Part shown: positions 1 to 8,402 of the stretch, in pieces
How the letters are laid out: each line of letters begins with the position of its first letter
Numbering within the stretch: position 1 is the first letter of the stretch
Assembly (NCBI GenBank): GCA_031272185.1
Contig: JAISUG010000107.1
Span: 1-38,698, forward strand
Origin: Lachnospiraceae bacterium
Lineage (GTDB): Bacteria > Bacillota > Clostridia > Lachnospirales > Lachnospiraceae
Reading direction: 5' to 3'
Length of the DNA: 38,698 nucleotides
Translations under genes and position numbers: made by a program
Notes under the pieces: generated by a model
What the model was told of the DNA's origin: nothing
Databases searched by the model: none
What the model saw: only the letters and a program-made list of their open reading frames with translations

Positions 1-213
1 CGGCGTTGTCATCGGTCGACTGCAGCTGCGCTATGCCTCCCATCCGCAAATGGTTTCCTACAAACGGGAATCGGCATAGTGCTCACTGCGCCTCCCTCTT
101 CCGCCTTGCATGGCGGCGAGTATCCTCGCGCAGTTACTGCAAATGTTTCCGCTCCCGGGTATAGCCGTTTCAGCTTAGTCACCGCACTGGAATCTTCTCA
201 AACTTGTGTTTGT

Positions 214-225
214 GAACTATAGTTC
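214..225. promoter_or_regulatory. LexA-like palindrome at transcription start
   Basis: A perfect 12-bp palindrome, GAACTATAGTTC, lies just downstream of the -10 box of the leftward promoter. The core GAAC-N4-GTTC matches the Gram-positive LexA (DinR) box core, and the flanking C on the minus strand (CGAAC) also fits. The inner four bases do not match the Bacillus consensus well, so another repressor is possible. Confidence 0.4.
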
Positions 226-226
226 G

Positions 227-254
227 ATTGTACCACATTTCACAGATATGTCAA
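227..254 (-). promoter_or_regulatory. Strong sigmaA-type promoter firing leftward
   Basis: On the minus strand a perfect -35 box TTGACA (249-254) is followed after 16 bp by TACAAT (227-232), close to the housekeeping consensus. Transcription would start near 220 and run off the left edge through the hairpin-rich sequence. It faces away from the neighbouring permease gene, which is transcribed toward it, so it serves something outside the window or a small RNA. Confidence 0.7.
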
Positions 255-308
255 GAGGAAAATCGGTTTTGTTTTACTTGATTTTCATGAAAGGATGAAG
301 TATACATA

Positions 309-322
309 GCCGGTTTCCCGGC
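309..322 (-). terminator. Possible weak terminator of the sugar operon
   Basis: Just after the stop of the last permease gene, the minus strand forms GCCGG-GAAA-CCGGC, a 5-bp stem with a GNRA tetraloop, followed by TATGTATACTT. There is no clean U-run, so termination here is uncertain. Confidence 0.35.
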
Positions 323-324
323 GC

Positions 325-1257
325 TCACGCCGCCTCCGACCTTTTCTGCACCGCGCTCATCAGGTAGACCGCGCCCAGCAGCACGAAACCCCGGACCAGC
401 TGCGTCACCGACCCGCTGGTCCCGCATATCACGAGGCCATTTTCCAGTATGATGACCATCGGCGCGCCCAAAATCAGCTTGTATGTTTTGGTCTTCATGC
501 CGCCGAAGACCGGTATGCCACCGATGAACATCGCCATCATGACCTGCATCTCGAAGCCGCTGCCCATGGCCGTGGATGCGCCCCCCACCCGGGATACCAG
601 GTATAGGCTGGCGATGCCCGCCATGGCCCCGGAAACCACGAAAGCGAAGAACTTCACCAGCGCAGTGTTGATGCCGGCGTATTGCATCGCCCTCTCATTT
701 TCGCCGATGGCCTTGCAGTAGTGCCCGAACCGGCTCTTTTCCATCACGAACATGATGATCGCGACCAGGAGCGCCGTTATCCCCAGCTTCACCCAGAAAT
801 TCTTCAGGTCCAGTATGATGCCCGTGGCGAATACCACGTTGGACGACATGACCAGCCCCACATATGCCCGCAGCGCGATCAGCATGGCCAATGACGCCAT
901 GAACGACGGCACTTTCAGTCTGGCGTTCACGAAACCCAGCACCGCGCCCGACATAGCGCCGATCAGTATGGCCACCGGGAAAGCGGCCCAGGAGCCCAGG
1001 GATGCGCAGGCCATCGCCGCGAAAGCGCCCGCCACGGCGGCCAGGGCCCCATGGGTGATGTCCGTGCCCCCGATAGATGCCACGAACATCATCCCCAGGG
1101 CGCCCACGATGGTGGCAACCGACTGGTTGAACAGCGCCAGCAGGTTGCTCCTGGCAAATATCGCCCCCCTCGTCGCTATCCCGAAAACCACCACCAGCAG
1201 CAGCAGGATCAGGAAAGGCATGGCGTCGGTGATGTGCTTTCGTATCGTCGCCCTCAT
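325..1257 (-). CDS. Ribose-type ABC transporter permease (importer 1, second permease)
   Basis: Membrane subunit of a sugar importer of the RbsC family (BPD_transp_2). The 310-residue protein is almost wholly hydrophobic with about eight to ten membrane segments and carries the family's cytoplasmic loop, seen as AIGENERAMQYAGIN near the middle, which contacts the ATPase. Its ATG overlaps the TGA of the ATPase gene by four bases (ATGA), so the two are translationally coupled. It is the last gene of the apparent eleven-gene operon. Importer 1 has two different permease genes flanking its ATPase, suggesting a heterodimeric channel. Substrate cannot be read from the sequence; the operon context suggests a glycoside or a released sugar. 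Confidence 0.9.
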   Translation of the reverse strand: MRATIRKHITDAMPFLILLLLVVVFGIATRGAIFARSNLLALFNQSVATIVGALGMMFVASIGGTDITHGALAAVAGAFAAMACASLGSWAAFPVAILIGAMSGAVLGFVNARLKVPSFMASLAMLIALRAYVGLVMSSNVVFATGIILDLKNFWVKLGITALLVAIIMFVMEKSRFGHYCKAIGENERAMQYAGINTALVKFFAFVVSGAMAGIASLYLVSRVGGASTAMGSGFEMQVMMAMFIGGIPVFGGMKTKTYKLILGAPMVIILENGLVICGTSGSVTQLVRGFVLLGAVYLMSAVQKRSEAA

Positions 1258-2759
1258 GCCATCACCTCGATCAATGCGCTTTCCGTGAAATCCGGCCCTC
1301 GGTCCACCAATGCGGCCTGTTTCCCATTTTTCATAACCAAAATCCGGTCCGCCATCCCCAACGCCTCCGTCAGCTCATCGGATATCATGATGACGGAGAC
1401 CCGCTTCTCTTTCAGCTTTCGCAGCACGTCGTAGATATACGCCTTCACGCCCACGTCCACGCCCCTCGTCGGGCAGTCCAGTATGACGTACTCAAGCTCT
1501 TGGCCCAGCCACCGGCCCAGGTTTACCTTCTGCTTGTTGCCGCCGGAAAGGCGCCCCACCGGCTGGGACAGGCTCTGCGCCCTGATGTCAAATGCCTCAA
1601 AAACGCCCTGGGACAGCTTGCGCAGCCTTTTCGCGCTCAAAAATCCCAAAGGGCCGGCCAGCCGCCTGGCCGAGGGGATATACAGGTTCTGGTGTATGGT
1701 CGCGTTCAGCATGAGCCCGTCCTCGTCCCGGTTTTTGGACAGGTATGCCCCGTTGGTCTTTATCACGTCCTGGGGCGTCGCCAGGTGCGTAGTGCTGCCC
1801 ACATGCCGCACGCTCCCCGTCTTGTGGCGCACCCCGAAAAGCGCCTCCCCCAGCTCATGTATGCCGCTGCCGCTAAGGCCCACGGCCGCCAGGATCTCGC
1901 CCTGGTGCAGGTCGAAACTCACGCCATCCACCGCGCCGTCCAAACTGCACAGGTTGCGCACTTCCAACACGACCTGCCCCCCGAAATCCGGCTCATGGTC
2001 GATACGGTAATAGTCCCCCTCCACCTTGCGCCCGATCATCATCTGTTTGAGCGAGTCCACGGTTATGTCCCGGGCATTGACGGTGTCCACCACCTCGCCG
2101 TCGCGCATGACCGTCACCGTGTCGCAGATGTCCACGGTCTCCTCCAGGTCATGGGTGATGATCAGTATGGACCGGTTTTCCTTGCGGAAACGGTCCTTCA
2201 GGTCATACACCACCTGCTTGGTGTCGTGGCTCAGCGCCTGGGTGATCTCGTCCAGGATCAGCAGGTCGGGGTCATTGGTCAGCGCCCGCGCCAGTTCCAA
2301 TATCTTGCGCTGCTCCACGGACAATGTGCCGGCCATGACGCCCAGCGGCACCTTGCCCAGGCCCCACCTGTCGAAGATGTCCATGGCAGCCCTTTCCATG
2401 GCCCTCATGTTGACGAAACCGCCTTTGGAAAACTGCTTGGTCTTCCCTATGAAGATATTCGCCACGCCGCTCAGCGACGGGATGATGCCCAGCTCCTGGA
2501 CCACCATGGCCACCCGGTACCTGCTCCCCGCCTCAAGGGGCGAGGTGGGTGCATACGGTTCGCCGTCTTTCCGGATCTCCCCGCCGGTCCTGGGCTGGAT
2601 GCCGCAGATGATGGATGCCAGCGTGGACTTGCCGCAGCCGTTCTCCCCGGCCAGCCCCCTTACCTCCCCCCGGCGTATGGAGATGCTCACGTCCTTGTTC
2701 GCCTGGGTAGGCCCGAAATTCTTGCACAGGTGCTCCACCTGGAGGATCACATCGCCCAT
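1254..2759 (-). CDS. Ribose-type ABC transporter ATPase, two fused domains (importer 1)
   Basis: Energy-coupling subunit of the RbsA/MglA type, 501 residues, two ABC domains in one chain. The first domain has Walker A GENGCGKST (38-46), a signature TLSVEQRK (145-152) and Walker B LLILDEIT (166-173). The second has the degenerate P-loop GLSGSGIHEL (294-303) usual for the family, signature LSGGNKQ (404-410) and Walker B YVILDCPT (424-431). The second Walker B is odd: the family normally reads DEPTRGID, and here the catalytic Glu is Cys429. The first site also reads DEIT instead of DEPT. Sited between the two permeases of importer 1, one base after the stop of the upstream permease. Confidence 0.92.
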   Translation of the reverse strand: MGDVILQVEHLCKNFGPTQANKDVSISIRRGEVRGLAGENGCGKSTLASIICGIQPRTGGEIRKDGEPYAPTSPLEAGSRYRVAMVVQELGIIPSLSGVANIFIGKTKQFSKGGFVNMRAMERAAMDIFDRWGLGKVPLGVMAGTLSVEQRKILELARALTNDPDLLILDEITQALSHDTKQVVYDLKDRFRKENRSILIITHDLEETVDICDTVTVMRDGEVVDTVNARDITVDSLKQMMIGRKVEGDYYRIDHEPDFGGQVVLEVRNLCSLDGAVDGVSFDLHQGEILAAVGLSGSGIHELGEALFGVRHKTGSVRHVGSTTHLATPQDVIKTNGAYLSKNRDEDGLMLNATIHQNLYIPSARRLAGPLGFLSAKRLRKLSQGVFEAFDIRAQSLSQPVGRLSGGNKQKVNLGRWLGQELEYVILDCPTRGVDVGVKAYIYDVLRKLKEKRVSVIMISDELTEALGMADRILVMKNGKQAALVDRGPDFTESALIEVMA

Positions 2760-2760
2760 G

Positions 2761-3756
2761 TCACTTCACCACCCCTTTGTAGTGCAGGTGCGAGAGCGCG
2801 CCGCACAATATGACGATCGCGCCCAGGCACATCTCCTGCCCCGTCCCGGAGGGCACGCCCATGACAGTCAGCACGTTGAATATGCCCATGACCACGATGG
2901 CGCCGATGGCGATCCCCACGGGCATGCTGAACGTGTCCTCGAAGGAGTTGGCCAGAAGCAGCGTCGCCAGACCCTTGAATATGCTGGACAGGCTCCCCAG
3001 GCCGGTCTTGGCGCTCAGGAAACCGGAGTAGCTTATCTGCACCGTCGCGGCGATGCCGACGAAAACAGCCCCCACCAGCGTCGCGACATAGATCGTCTGG
3101 CGCTTCTTTATGCCCATGGCGGTGGCGACGTTTTCATTGGCGCCCACCGCCCGCAGGTTGAGCCCTATGTCGGTGTAGTTGTATATCAAATAGGCCGCCG
3201 CCAGGCCGGCCACCCACACCGACATCATGACGGGGAACTTCCCGAAAGCCCTGTAAACCTTGATATGCGGCAGCTGCCGGCCTGCGCCGGCGATGGCATT
3301 GGCCCAGATGGACAGGATCGCTTCGAAGATCAGCGCGCAGCCCAGCCCGGAAACCCACGAAGGGATCCCGAGCTGGATGGAGCAACGTGTGCAAAGATGC
3401 TCGCAGATGATGGCGACGGCGACGCTGCCGATGACCATGCCGGGGTAGCCCAGGCCGAGGTTCTCCCCCAGCTGGCCGCCCACGTTGGCCGCCAGCAGCA
3501 CTATCGCGCCGATGGACAGGTCGCACAGCCCTGTGGTGAATATGAAGCACAGGCCCCAGGCGGTCAATGCGTGGAATATGGAATGTACGAATATGGTGCG
3601 CAGGTTGTTCGCCGTGATCAGCGCCCCCCCCGTCACGATATTCAGCAAGAAGAACACGGCCAGCAAAACAGCCGCAACCAAAACCTGCCTCCTGCCGCGA
3701 GAAAGCCTCACGTTTCCAGCCGACACCGCTACCACCTTCCCAAACCCACCGGCCAC
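2761..3756 (-). CDS. Ribose-type ABC transporter permease (importer 1, first permease)
   Basis: RbsC-family permease, 331 residues, with a basic N-terminus, about eight to ten hydrophobic segments and the conserved loop AVGANENVATAMGI. The start codon is GTG at 3754-3756, preceded by GAAGGG at a good distance; no better ATG is available upstream in frame. It follows the binding-protein gene of importer 1 and precedes the ATPase with a one-base gap. It differs clearly in sequence from the other permease of importer 1, so the channel is probably a heterodimer, unlike the homodimeric ribose transporter. Confidence 0.88.
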   Translation of the reverse strand: MAGGFGKVVAVSAGNVRLSRGRRQVLVAAVLLAVFFLLNIVTGGALITANNLRTIFVHSIFHALTAWGLCFIFTTGLCDLSIGAIVLLAANVGGQLGENLGLGYPGMVIGSVAVAIICEHLCTRCSIQLGIPSWVSGLGCALIFEAILSIWANAIAGAGRQLPHIKVYRAFGKFPVMMSVWVAGLAAAYLIYNYTDIGLNLRAVGANENVATAMGIKKRQTIYVATLVGAVFVGIAATVQISYSGFLSAKTGLGSLSSIFKGLATLLLANSFEDTFSMPVGIAIGAIVVMGIFNVLTVMGVPSGTGQEMCLGAIVILCGALSHLHYKGVVK

Positions 3757-3772
3757 ACACTACCCTTCCACG

Positions 3773-3905
3773 CCCCGCGGGGACGCTGCAACTCAAATGA
3801 ACCGGCTGCATTGCGCCCCATACCTGCATGGCAAGGCCGCGTCCCGCAGGGACGCTGCATCCCAAACGGGCCGGCCCCATGCCACACAAGAGCGCCCGTC
3901 GGGGC
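3773..3905. repeat. Imperfect tandem duplication, period 69 bp
   Basis: The segment around GGGACGCTGCA occurs at 3780 and again at 3849, with similar flanks, between the permease and binding-protein genes of importer 1. A further degenerate copy may start near 3896 beside the binding-protein stop. One of a family of similar intergenic duplications in this window. Confidence 0.6.
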
Positions 3906-3908
3906 AGT

Positions 3909-5147
3909 TCACTTCACCCCGGCCCCGGCCGCTTCATCCGCCGTGATGACCCCCGCCTTCACCGCCGCAGCCACGCGGTCGCTGAAACTGTAGTTCATGA
4001 TGGCCGCTTCCAGGTCCGCATACTTGAACCCGGCGTTGTACGCATATGTCATGTTGCGCAGCTCGTCGTCGCTGTAGCACAGGCGCTGGGTGAACACCTT
4101 GCGGAACACCGCGTTGGTGTCGGCGTTGATGTCGATGGACGCCGTGTTGTAGATCCAGGGGGATTTCCCGCTTGCATCCACCAGGTGGTTGCCTTCGAGG
4201 TAGTTCACCATGGCGATGACCGACACGATGCCATTGACGAAGTAGTCCCCGTTGACCATGGCGATGGTGCCCGCGTCAAAGTTGTCCAATGTGCCCTGGT
4301 CGATGCCGGTGGTTATGACTTTCAGGCCGCTCTCCCCGCCCTTGTAGTTCTCCAGCGCGGAACACGCCGCATTGCCGAAATCCCCGCCCACGCCGTAGAT
4401 GAAATCGATCTGCTCGCCGTATGCCGTAAGCGCGTCCTCGATCTGGGGCAGCGCCTCGTCGGAGCTGGAAGCGTGGAGCTCGGTGAAGACCTTCCCCCCC
4501 GCCGCCTCGAATATGCCCTTGAAGGCATCCATGCGCTCCGTGTCGGAGACGTCGCCCACGTTGGAACTGGTGATAAAGCACGCCTTCCACCCCTGCTCCA
4601 GGACGTAGTTGGCCAATGCCACGCCGTACTGCGCATTCTTGACCCCGAAAGCGCCCACGAAGTACGGGTTCTCGCTGATCTGCGCGATGAGGGATTCGTC
4701 CATGGGCAGCTTGTCATTGAGCACGAAGGGCACCTGGGCCTCCTTGCACATCTCCGTGACCGTGGCGTACAACGTGTCGGTGGGCAGCCACAGCACCAGG
4801 CCGTCGCAGCCCGCCGCGATCATGTTCTCCACGTCGGTGACCAGCTGCTCCAGCGAGAATTTGTCATCGGAGGCGATGTACTCCACGTCCAGCGCCTTGA
4901 GCGTGTCGCCCGAGTTGTTGGCCAGCGTCATCAGCGTGTAGGAAGCGCTGCCGAAATAGTTGTACCCGATCTTGAAAGTCGGCGAAGCGCCCGCAGGCGC
5001 CTCCCCCGCCGGCGCAGGTGCCTCGGTGGCGGCAGCCGTCGTTGCGGCCGTAGTGGCGCCCGAGCCGCCCCCGGCAGACGATCCGCATGCAGCCAGCCCG
5101 ACCATCATCGACAAAGCGACCATAGAAGCCAGTGTTTTCCTCAACAT
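3909..5147 (-). CDS. Sugar-binding lipoprotein of importer 1
   Basis: Extracytoplasmic substrate-binding protein of the LacI-like periplasmic-binding class (Peripl_BP_4), 412 residues. The N-terminus is a lipoprotein signal: basic start, hydrophobic stretch, lipobox LAAC with the acylated Cys at 21, then a Gly/Ser/Ala/Thr linker typical of clostridial binding proteins. I chose the ATG at 5145-5147 because it gives this signal and has AGAGGGG in front; the frame is open further upstream, but that extension has no signal-peptide features. The mature part has the alternating alpha/beta pattern of a two-lobe sugar binder, for example YNYFGSASYTLMTLANN near its start. It heads importer 1. The ligand is unknown. 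Confidence 0.9.
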   Translation of the reverse strand: MLRKTLASMVALSMMVGLAACGSSAGGGSGATTAATTAAATEAPAPAGEAPAGASPTFKIGYNYFGSASYTLMTLANNSGDTLKALDVEYIASDDKFSLEQLVTDVENMIAAGCDGLVLWLPTDTLYATVTEMCKEAQVPFVLNDKLPMDESLIAQISENPYFVGAFGVKNAQYGVALANYVLEQGWKACFITSSNVGDVSDTERMDAFKGIFEAAGGKVFTELHASSSDEALPQIEDALTAYGEQIDFIYGVGGDFGNAACSALENYKGGESGLKVITTGIDQGTLDNFDAGTIAMVNGDYFVNGIVSVIAMVNYLEGNHLVDASGKSPWIYNTASIDINADTNAVFRKVFTQRLCYSDDELRNMTYAYNAGFKYADLEAAIMNYSFSDRVAAAVKAGVITADEAAGAGVK

Positions 5148-5231
5148 CTTTTCCCCTCTCCCTTTCCATATAACTGCGGCGGGAACCCATCCCGCACACA
5201 GGAACCCCCCCGAAGACAGAGGCCTGCCCTC

Positions 5232-5345
5232 TTCCGGCACGGCCTTTCCGCCCCCGGGCATGACACTATTTCATGCGGCTATGCGCACACAAGCGCGACC
5301 GTTCCTTCCGTCCTCTTTTCGCCCCCGGGCATGACACCGTTTCAG
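5232..5345. repeat. Imperfect tandem duplication, period 71 bp
   Basis: GCCCCCGGGCATGACAC occurs at 5250 and 5321 with partly similar flanks, filling the gap between the oxidoreductase stop and the binding-protein start. Confidence 0.6.
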
Positions 5346-5355
5346 GCGGCCCCCA

Positions 5356-6435
5356 TTACTCAAAGAAGACTTCCTTGCCGCTCTTCGCGGAGAGATAGAT
5401 CCCCTCGATGATCTGCGTGACCACCAAAGCCTCCTCCGGCTTGATGAAAGGCTCGGTGTCATGGACAATGCAGTCCGCGAAATGCCTGATCTCCGCCTCC
5501 TCGGGCGGCGTGGACCGGCTGGCCCCCGGCGCCAGTATGTCCGAAAGGTCCACCACGTTGACGAAACTCTTCCCGTGGCTCACGCCGTTGAGCCGCACCT
5601 TCTGGGGGCCGCCGAACATGTCCAGCCCGCCCTTGGTCCCGCAAAGGGTGGTCTTCATGTCATCAGAGAGCAGGTTGATGATCCATGCCGCCTCGATATA
5701 TATCGTCGCCCCGTTTTTCATGGTGACCACGGCAAACCCGCTGTCCTCGACCCGGAACTCGTCGTCGGTCCACGACCCCCAGATGTTCCCCTCCCCATGG
5801 TCTTTCATCCGGTCATATAGGTTGGCTTTCACGCTCTTTGGCTCATAGTTGCCCATGGCCCAAAGCGTCAGGTCCAGGGAGTGGGGCACGCCGTCGATGA
5901 ACACGCCCCCGCCGTTTTTCCCCGACAGGTACTCCCCCCACGCAGGCACGCCCCGGTACCTCGTGGCATGGGCCTTCGCATAATAGATATCCCCCAGCAC
6001 GCCGTCGTCGCAGGCCTGTTTCACGTACAATGCCTCCGGGCGGTAGCGCCATTGGTATCCCACCGTCAGCTTCCTGTTCGCTTTCCTGGCGGCGGCGATC
6101 ATCTTTTCACAGTCGGCCTTGGTGGTGGCCATGGGCTTTTCGCACAGCACGTGCTTCCCGGCCTCCAGCGCCGCCACCGTCATCTCGCAGTGGAGCGGGT
6201 TGGGCGTGGCGACCTGGACGATGTCGATCCCCGGGTCACGGAGCATCTCCTTGTAATCCGTATAGATTTTGGCGTCTTCCAGCCCGAACTTCACTTTAAG
6301 CGACTCCGCTTTCCCCGGGTCGATGTCACACAGCGCCGCCATGCGCAGGTCCGGCTGGGAGCATACCGCAGGTACGTGCTTCCCCTCCCCTATCCAGCCG
6401 CACCCTATCAACGCCACATTCAATTTGTTGCCCAT
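5356..6435 (-). CDS. Gfo/Idh/MocA-family NAD(P)-dependent sugar oxidoreductase
   Basis: Cytoplasmic dehydrogenase, 359 residues. The N-terminal Rossmann fold shows IGCGWIGEGKH (10-20), the family EKP motif is at 99-101 (CEKPMATT), and the C-terminal domain has GGGVFIDGVPH with Asp181 and His185 in the catalytic DxxxH arrangement. Members of this family oxidise a sugar hydroxyl; the C-glycoside enzymes DgpA and relatives oxidise C3 of the glucosyl group. Since the operon also encodes a DUF6379 protein and a partner TIM barrel, a role as the C3 oxidase that primes a glycoside for cleavage is the best inference. It may also reduce the released 3-keto sugar, closing the cofactor cycle. AGAGGGGG precedes the ATG. 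Other Gfo/Idh activities cannot be excluded. Confidence 0.88.
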   Translation of the reverse strand: MGNKLNVALIGCGWIGEGKHVPAVCSQPDLRMAALCDIDPGKAESLKVKFGLEDAKIYTDYKEMLRDPGIDIVQVATPNPLHCEMTVAALEAGKHVLCEKPMATTKADCEKMIAAARKANRKLTVGYQWRYRPEALYVKQACDDGVLGDIYYAKAHATRYRGVPAWGEYLSGKNGGGVFIDGVPHSLDLTLWAMGNYEPKSVKANLYDRMKDHGEGNIWGSWTDDEFRVEDSGFAVVTMKNGATIYIEAAWIINLLSDDMKTTLCGTKGGLDMFGGPQKVRLNGVSHGKSFVNVVDLSDILAPGASRSTPPEEAEIRHFADCIVHDTEPFIKPEEALVVTQIIEGIYLSAKSGKEVFFE

Positions 6436-6483
6436 ATCGTCCCCCTCTGTTCCCGGAACCCGAAACCAGCAAATCCCGGCCGA

Positions 6484-7254
6484 TCAATACGCCAGTATCC
6501 CTTTCGCCTCCAGGATGCTCTCCTGGCCGGGCCTGTCCGTAAAATACTCCAGCCCGCAAAACCCCTCATATCCCATCTCTCCCAGCGCTGTGAAGATGTG
6601 CCTGTAGTCCAGTTCCCCGCCTGTGATTTCCCCCCGCCCGGGGCACCCCGCCGCATGGATGTGCCCGATGATGTCCAGCCCCTCTTTCAGGCTGGCGATG
6701 ATGTTCCCATTGGACACCTGCTGGTGGTAAATGTCAAACAGCAGCTTCACGTTGGGCTCCCCCACCCTGCGGATCAGGCCGAAAGCGTCCTGGGTGTCCC
6801 AGAGGTGGTACCCCGCGTGGTCCACCTTGATGTTCAATGGTTCCAGCACCAAAGTGATGCCTTCCGGCGCCGCCAGTTTTGCGGCCTTGGAGAGTGTATC
6901 CAGCAGCGTTTCCCGGTGTTTCTCCCTAGGGAGCCCCGGTTTCTCCCACCCCGCCTGCACGATCAGGTTGGTGCATCCCAGCTCCTTCGCCGCCCGGATG
7001 CTGCCCGCAAAATCCTCCAGGTATCCGCCCTGCTCCTCCCGATCCCCTGGGTTTAGCATGAACTTGGCACACACCGCAGCGCATGAAAGCCCCAGCTCGT
7101 CCTGCTTTTGCCTAAGCCGTTTCAGATCACGGTCCCACCAAAACCAGAACTCGTATCCGTCATAACCGGCCCGCTTCACATCCGCCAAAGCGTCGTATAT
7201 CTCTTTCTTGTCACCAAAGAGCGCTTCCGTGCACACGCAGTATTTCATATACAT
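6484..7254 (-). CDS. Hydroxypyruvate-isomerase-like TIM-barrel sugar isomerase/epimerase
   Basis: AP-endonuclease-2-like TIM barrel, 256 residues, close in layout to hydroxypyruvate isomerase and ketose 3-epimerases. The metal-binding sequence blocks are visible in order: LVLEPLN, LLFDIYHQQ, HIHAAGCPGRGEI and CGLEYF, which supply the Glu-Asp-His-Glu ligands. The gene starts at once after the stop of the upstream permease (ATG next to TGA), with GGGGAG just before; a second ATG two codons later is an alternative start. In this operon it probably isomerises the keto-sugar or hydrated enone released by the cleavage enzymes. A role on another keto-aldose or on hydroxypyruvate is possible. Confidence 0.85.
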   Translation of the reverse strand: MYMKYCVCTEALFGDKKEIYDALADVKRAGYDGYEFWFWWDRDLKRLRQKQDELGLSCAAVCAKFMLNPGDREEQGGYLEDFAGSIRAAKELGCTNLIVQAGWEKPGLPREKHRETLLDTLSKAAKLAAPEGITLVLEPLNIKVDHAGYHLWDTQDAFGLIRRVGEPNVKLLFDIYHQQVSNGNIIASLKEGLDIIGHIHAAGCPGRGEITGGELDYRHIFTALGEMGYEGFCGLEYFTDRPGQESILEAKGILAY

Positions 7255-8226
7255 TCACTCCCCTTCCCGGTCCGCCAGTTCCTTGCTCTTGGTATATAGG
7301 TCAAATGCGATGGCCGCGACCAGCAATATGGATTTCACCACATACTGGGTGTATATCCCCCAACCGACGAGCTGCATGCCGTTGGAAAGCACCCCCAGGC
7401 AGAGGACGCCCAGCACCACGCCGCCTATCTTCCCCGCGCCGCCCGTGAAGCTGACGCCCCCCAGGATGCACGCCGTGATGGAGTCGAACTGCAGGGACGT
7501 GCCCATGGACGAGCTGGCCGAACCCGAACGGCTGATCAGGAGTACCGCGGCCATGCCCACCATGGCGCCATTGAGCGCAAAGGTGCGCTGCCTGACGCTG
7601 CCCACGTTGATGCCCGCCAGGAAAGCCGCATCCGGGTTGCCCCCGATGGCGTACATGTACCTGCCGAAATGGGTCTTGTTCAGGAAGAACGACCCGGCCG
7701 CGATGATGAGGGCCACCAGGAATATGGACACCGGCACCTTCCCGATGTACCCCTGCCCCAGGAATTTGAACGCGGCGGGCAGCGACGAGTATGACTTGCT
7801 GCCGGAGATGATGTAAGACAGGCCTTGGAACAATGTCATGGTGGCCAATGTGACGATCATGGTGTGGATCCTCAGCCTGTTGGAAAGGAAACCATTGAGC
7901 GCGCCGCAGGCCGCCCCGATGACCAGCGCCGCAAGGATGGCCACGTAGATATTCACCCCGTAATTCTTCATCAGTATGGCGGCGACGACACCGCAAAGGG
8001 AGGCGATATAACCAATCGACAGGTCGATGCCCCCGCTGATCATGATCATGGCCAGCCCGCAGGAACTAAGCAGCAGGGAGGCGTTCTGGTTGTAGATGTT
8101 CATCAGGTTGGTGACCGAGAGGAACGCCCTCATCGCAATCGAAAAAATGACAATCATCGCAACCAGCAACAAAAGTATCACGTTTTTGCGCAGGAAAGAC
8201 CCGACCACACTCTTTTGCTTTTTCAA
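7255..8226 (-). CDS. Ribose-type ABC transporter permease (importer 2)
   Basis: RbsC-family permease, 323 residues, about eight to ten hydrophobic segments, with the typical loop AIGGNPDAAFLAGIN. The start codon appears to be TTG (8224-8226), preceded by GGGGG six bases upstream. This is the only permease gene of importer 2, so the channel is probably a homodimer as in the ribose transporter. It is abutted by the isomerase gene downstream and follows the ATPase after a gap of about 175 bp. It is nearer to textbook RbsC than the two permeases of importer 1. Confidence 0.9.
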   Translation of the reverse strand: MKKQKSVVGSFLRKNVILLLLVAMIVIFSIAMRAFLSVTNLMNIYNQNASLLLSSCGLAMIMISGGIDLSIGYIASLCGVVAAILMKNYGVNIYVAILAALVIGAACGALNGFLSNRLRIHTMIVTLATMTLFQGLSYIISGSKSYSSLPAAFKFLGQGYIGKVPVSIFLVALIIAAGSFFLNKTHFGRYMYAIGGNPDAAFLAGINVGSVRQRTFALNGAMVGMAAVLLISRSGSASSSMGTSLQFDSITACILGGVSFTGGAGKIGGVVLGVLCLGVLSNGMQLVGWGIYTQYVVKSILLVAAIAFDLYTKSKELADREGE

Positions 8227-8402
8227 TTCCTACCCCCGATCTATCATGTCCACCCGGCACGGCCCTGCCTCATTTTCCGGATGCTGTCTGATTCCGTCAT
8301 GCGCCGATGCCGGTATCAACCCGCCGGATCGTCATCCGCCCTGCCCACAGCGCCTTTGGACGGCGCCACGGGCACTCACCACACTTACCACACTCGCTCC
8401 AC

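Larger units (their letters stand above)
1..324. other. Left-edge region without a supported complete gene
   Basis: No complete gene is visible. A plus-strand frame that is open from the window edge stops at 77-79 and could be the last 25 codons of a gene lying to the left, but nothing in it is recognisable. Read on the minus strand, 1-220 contains several consecutive short hairpins: GCAG/CTGC, GCGAG-GATA-CTCGC, CGCC/GGCG, and a longer TATGCC/GGCATA arm pair. This looks like a structured leader or small RNA. I compared it by eye with common riboswitch, tmRNA, RNase P and SRP patterns and could not match it. Bases 255-324 are AT-richer and separate it from the sugar operon. Confidence 0.4.
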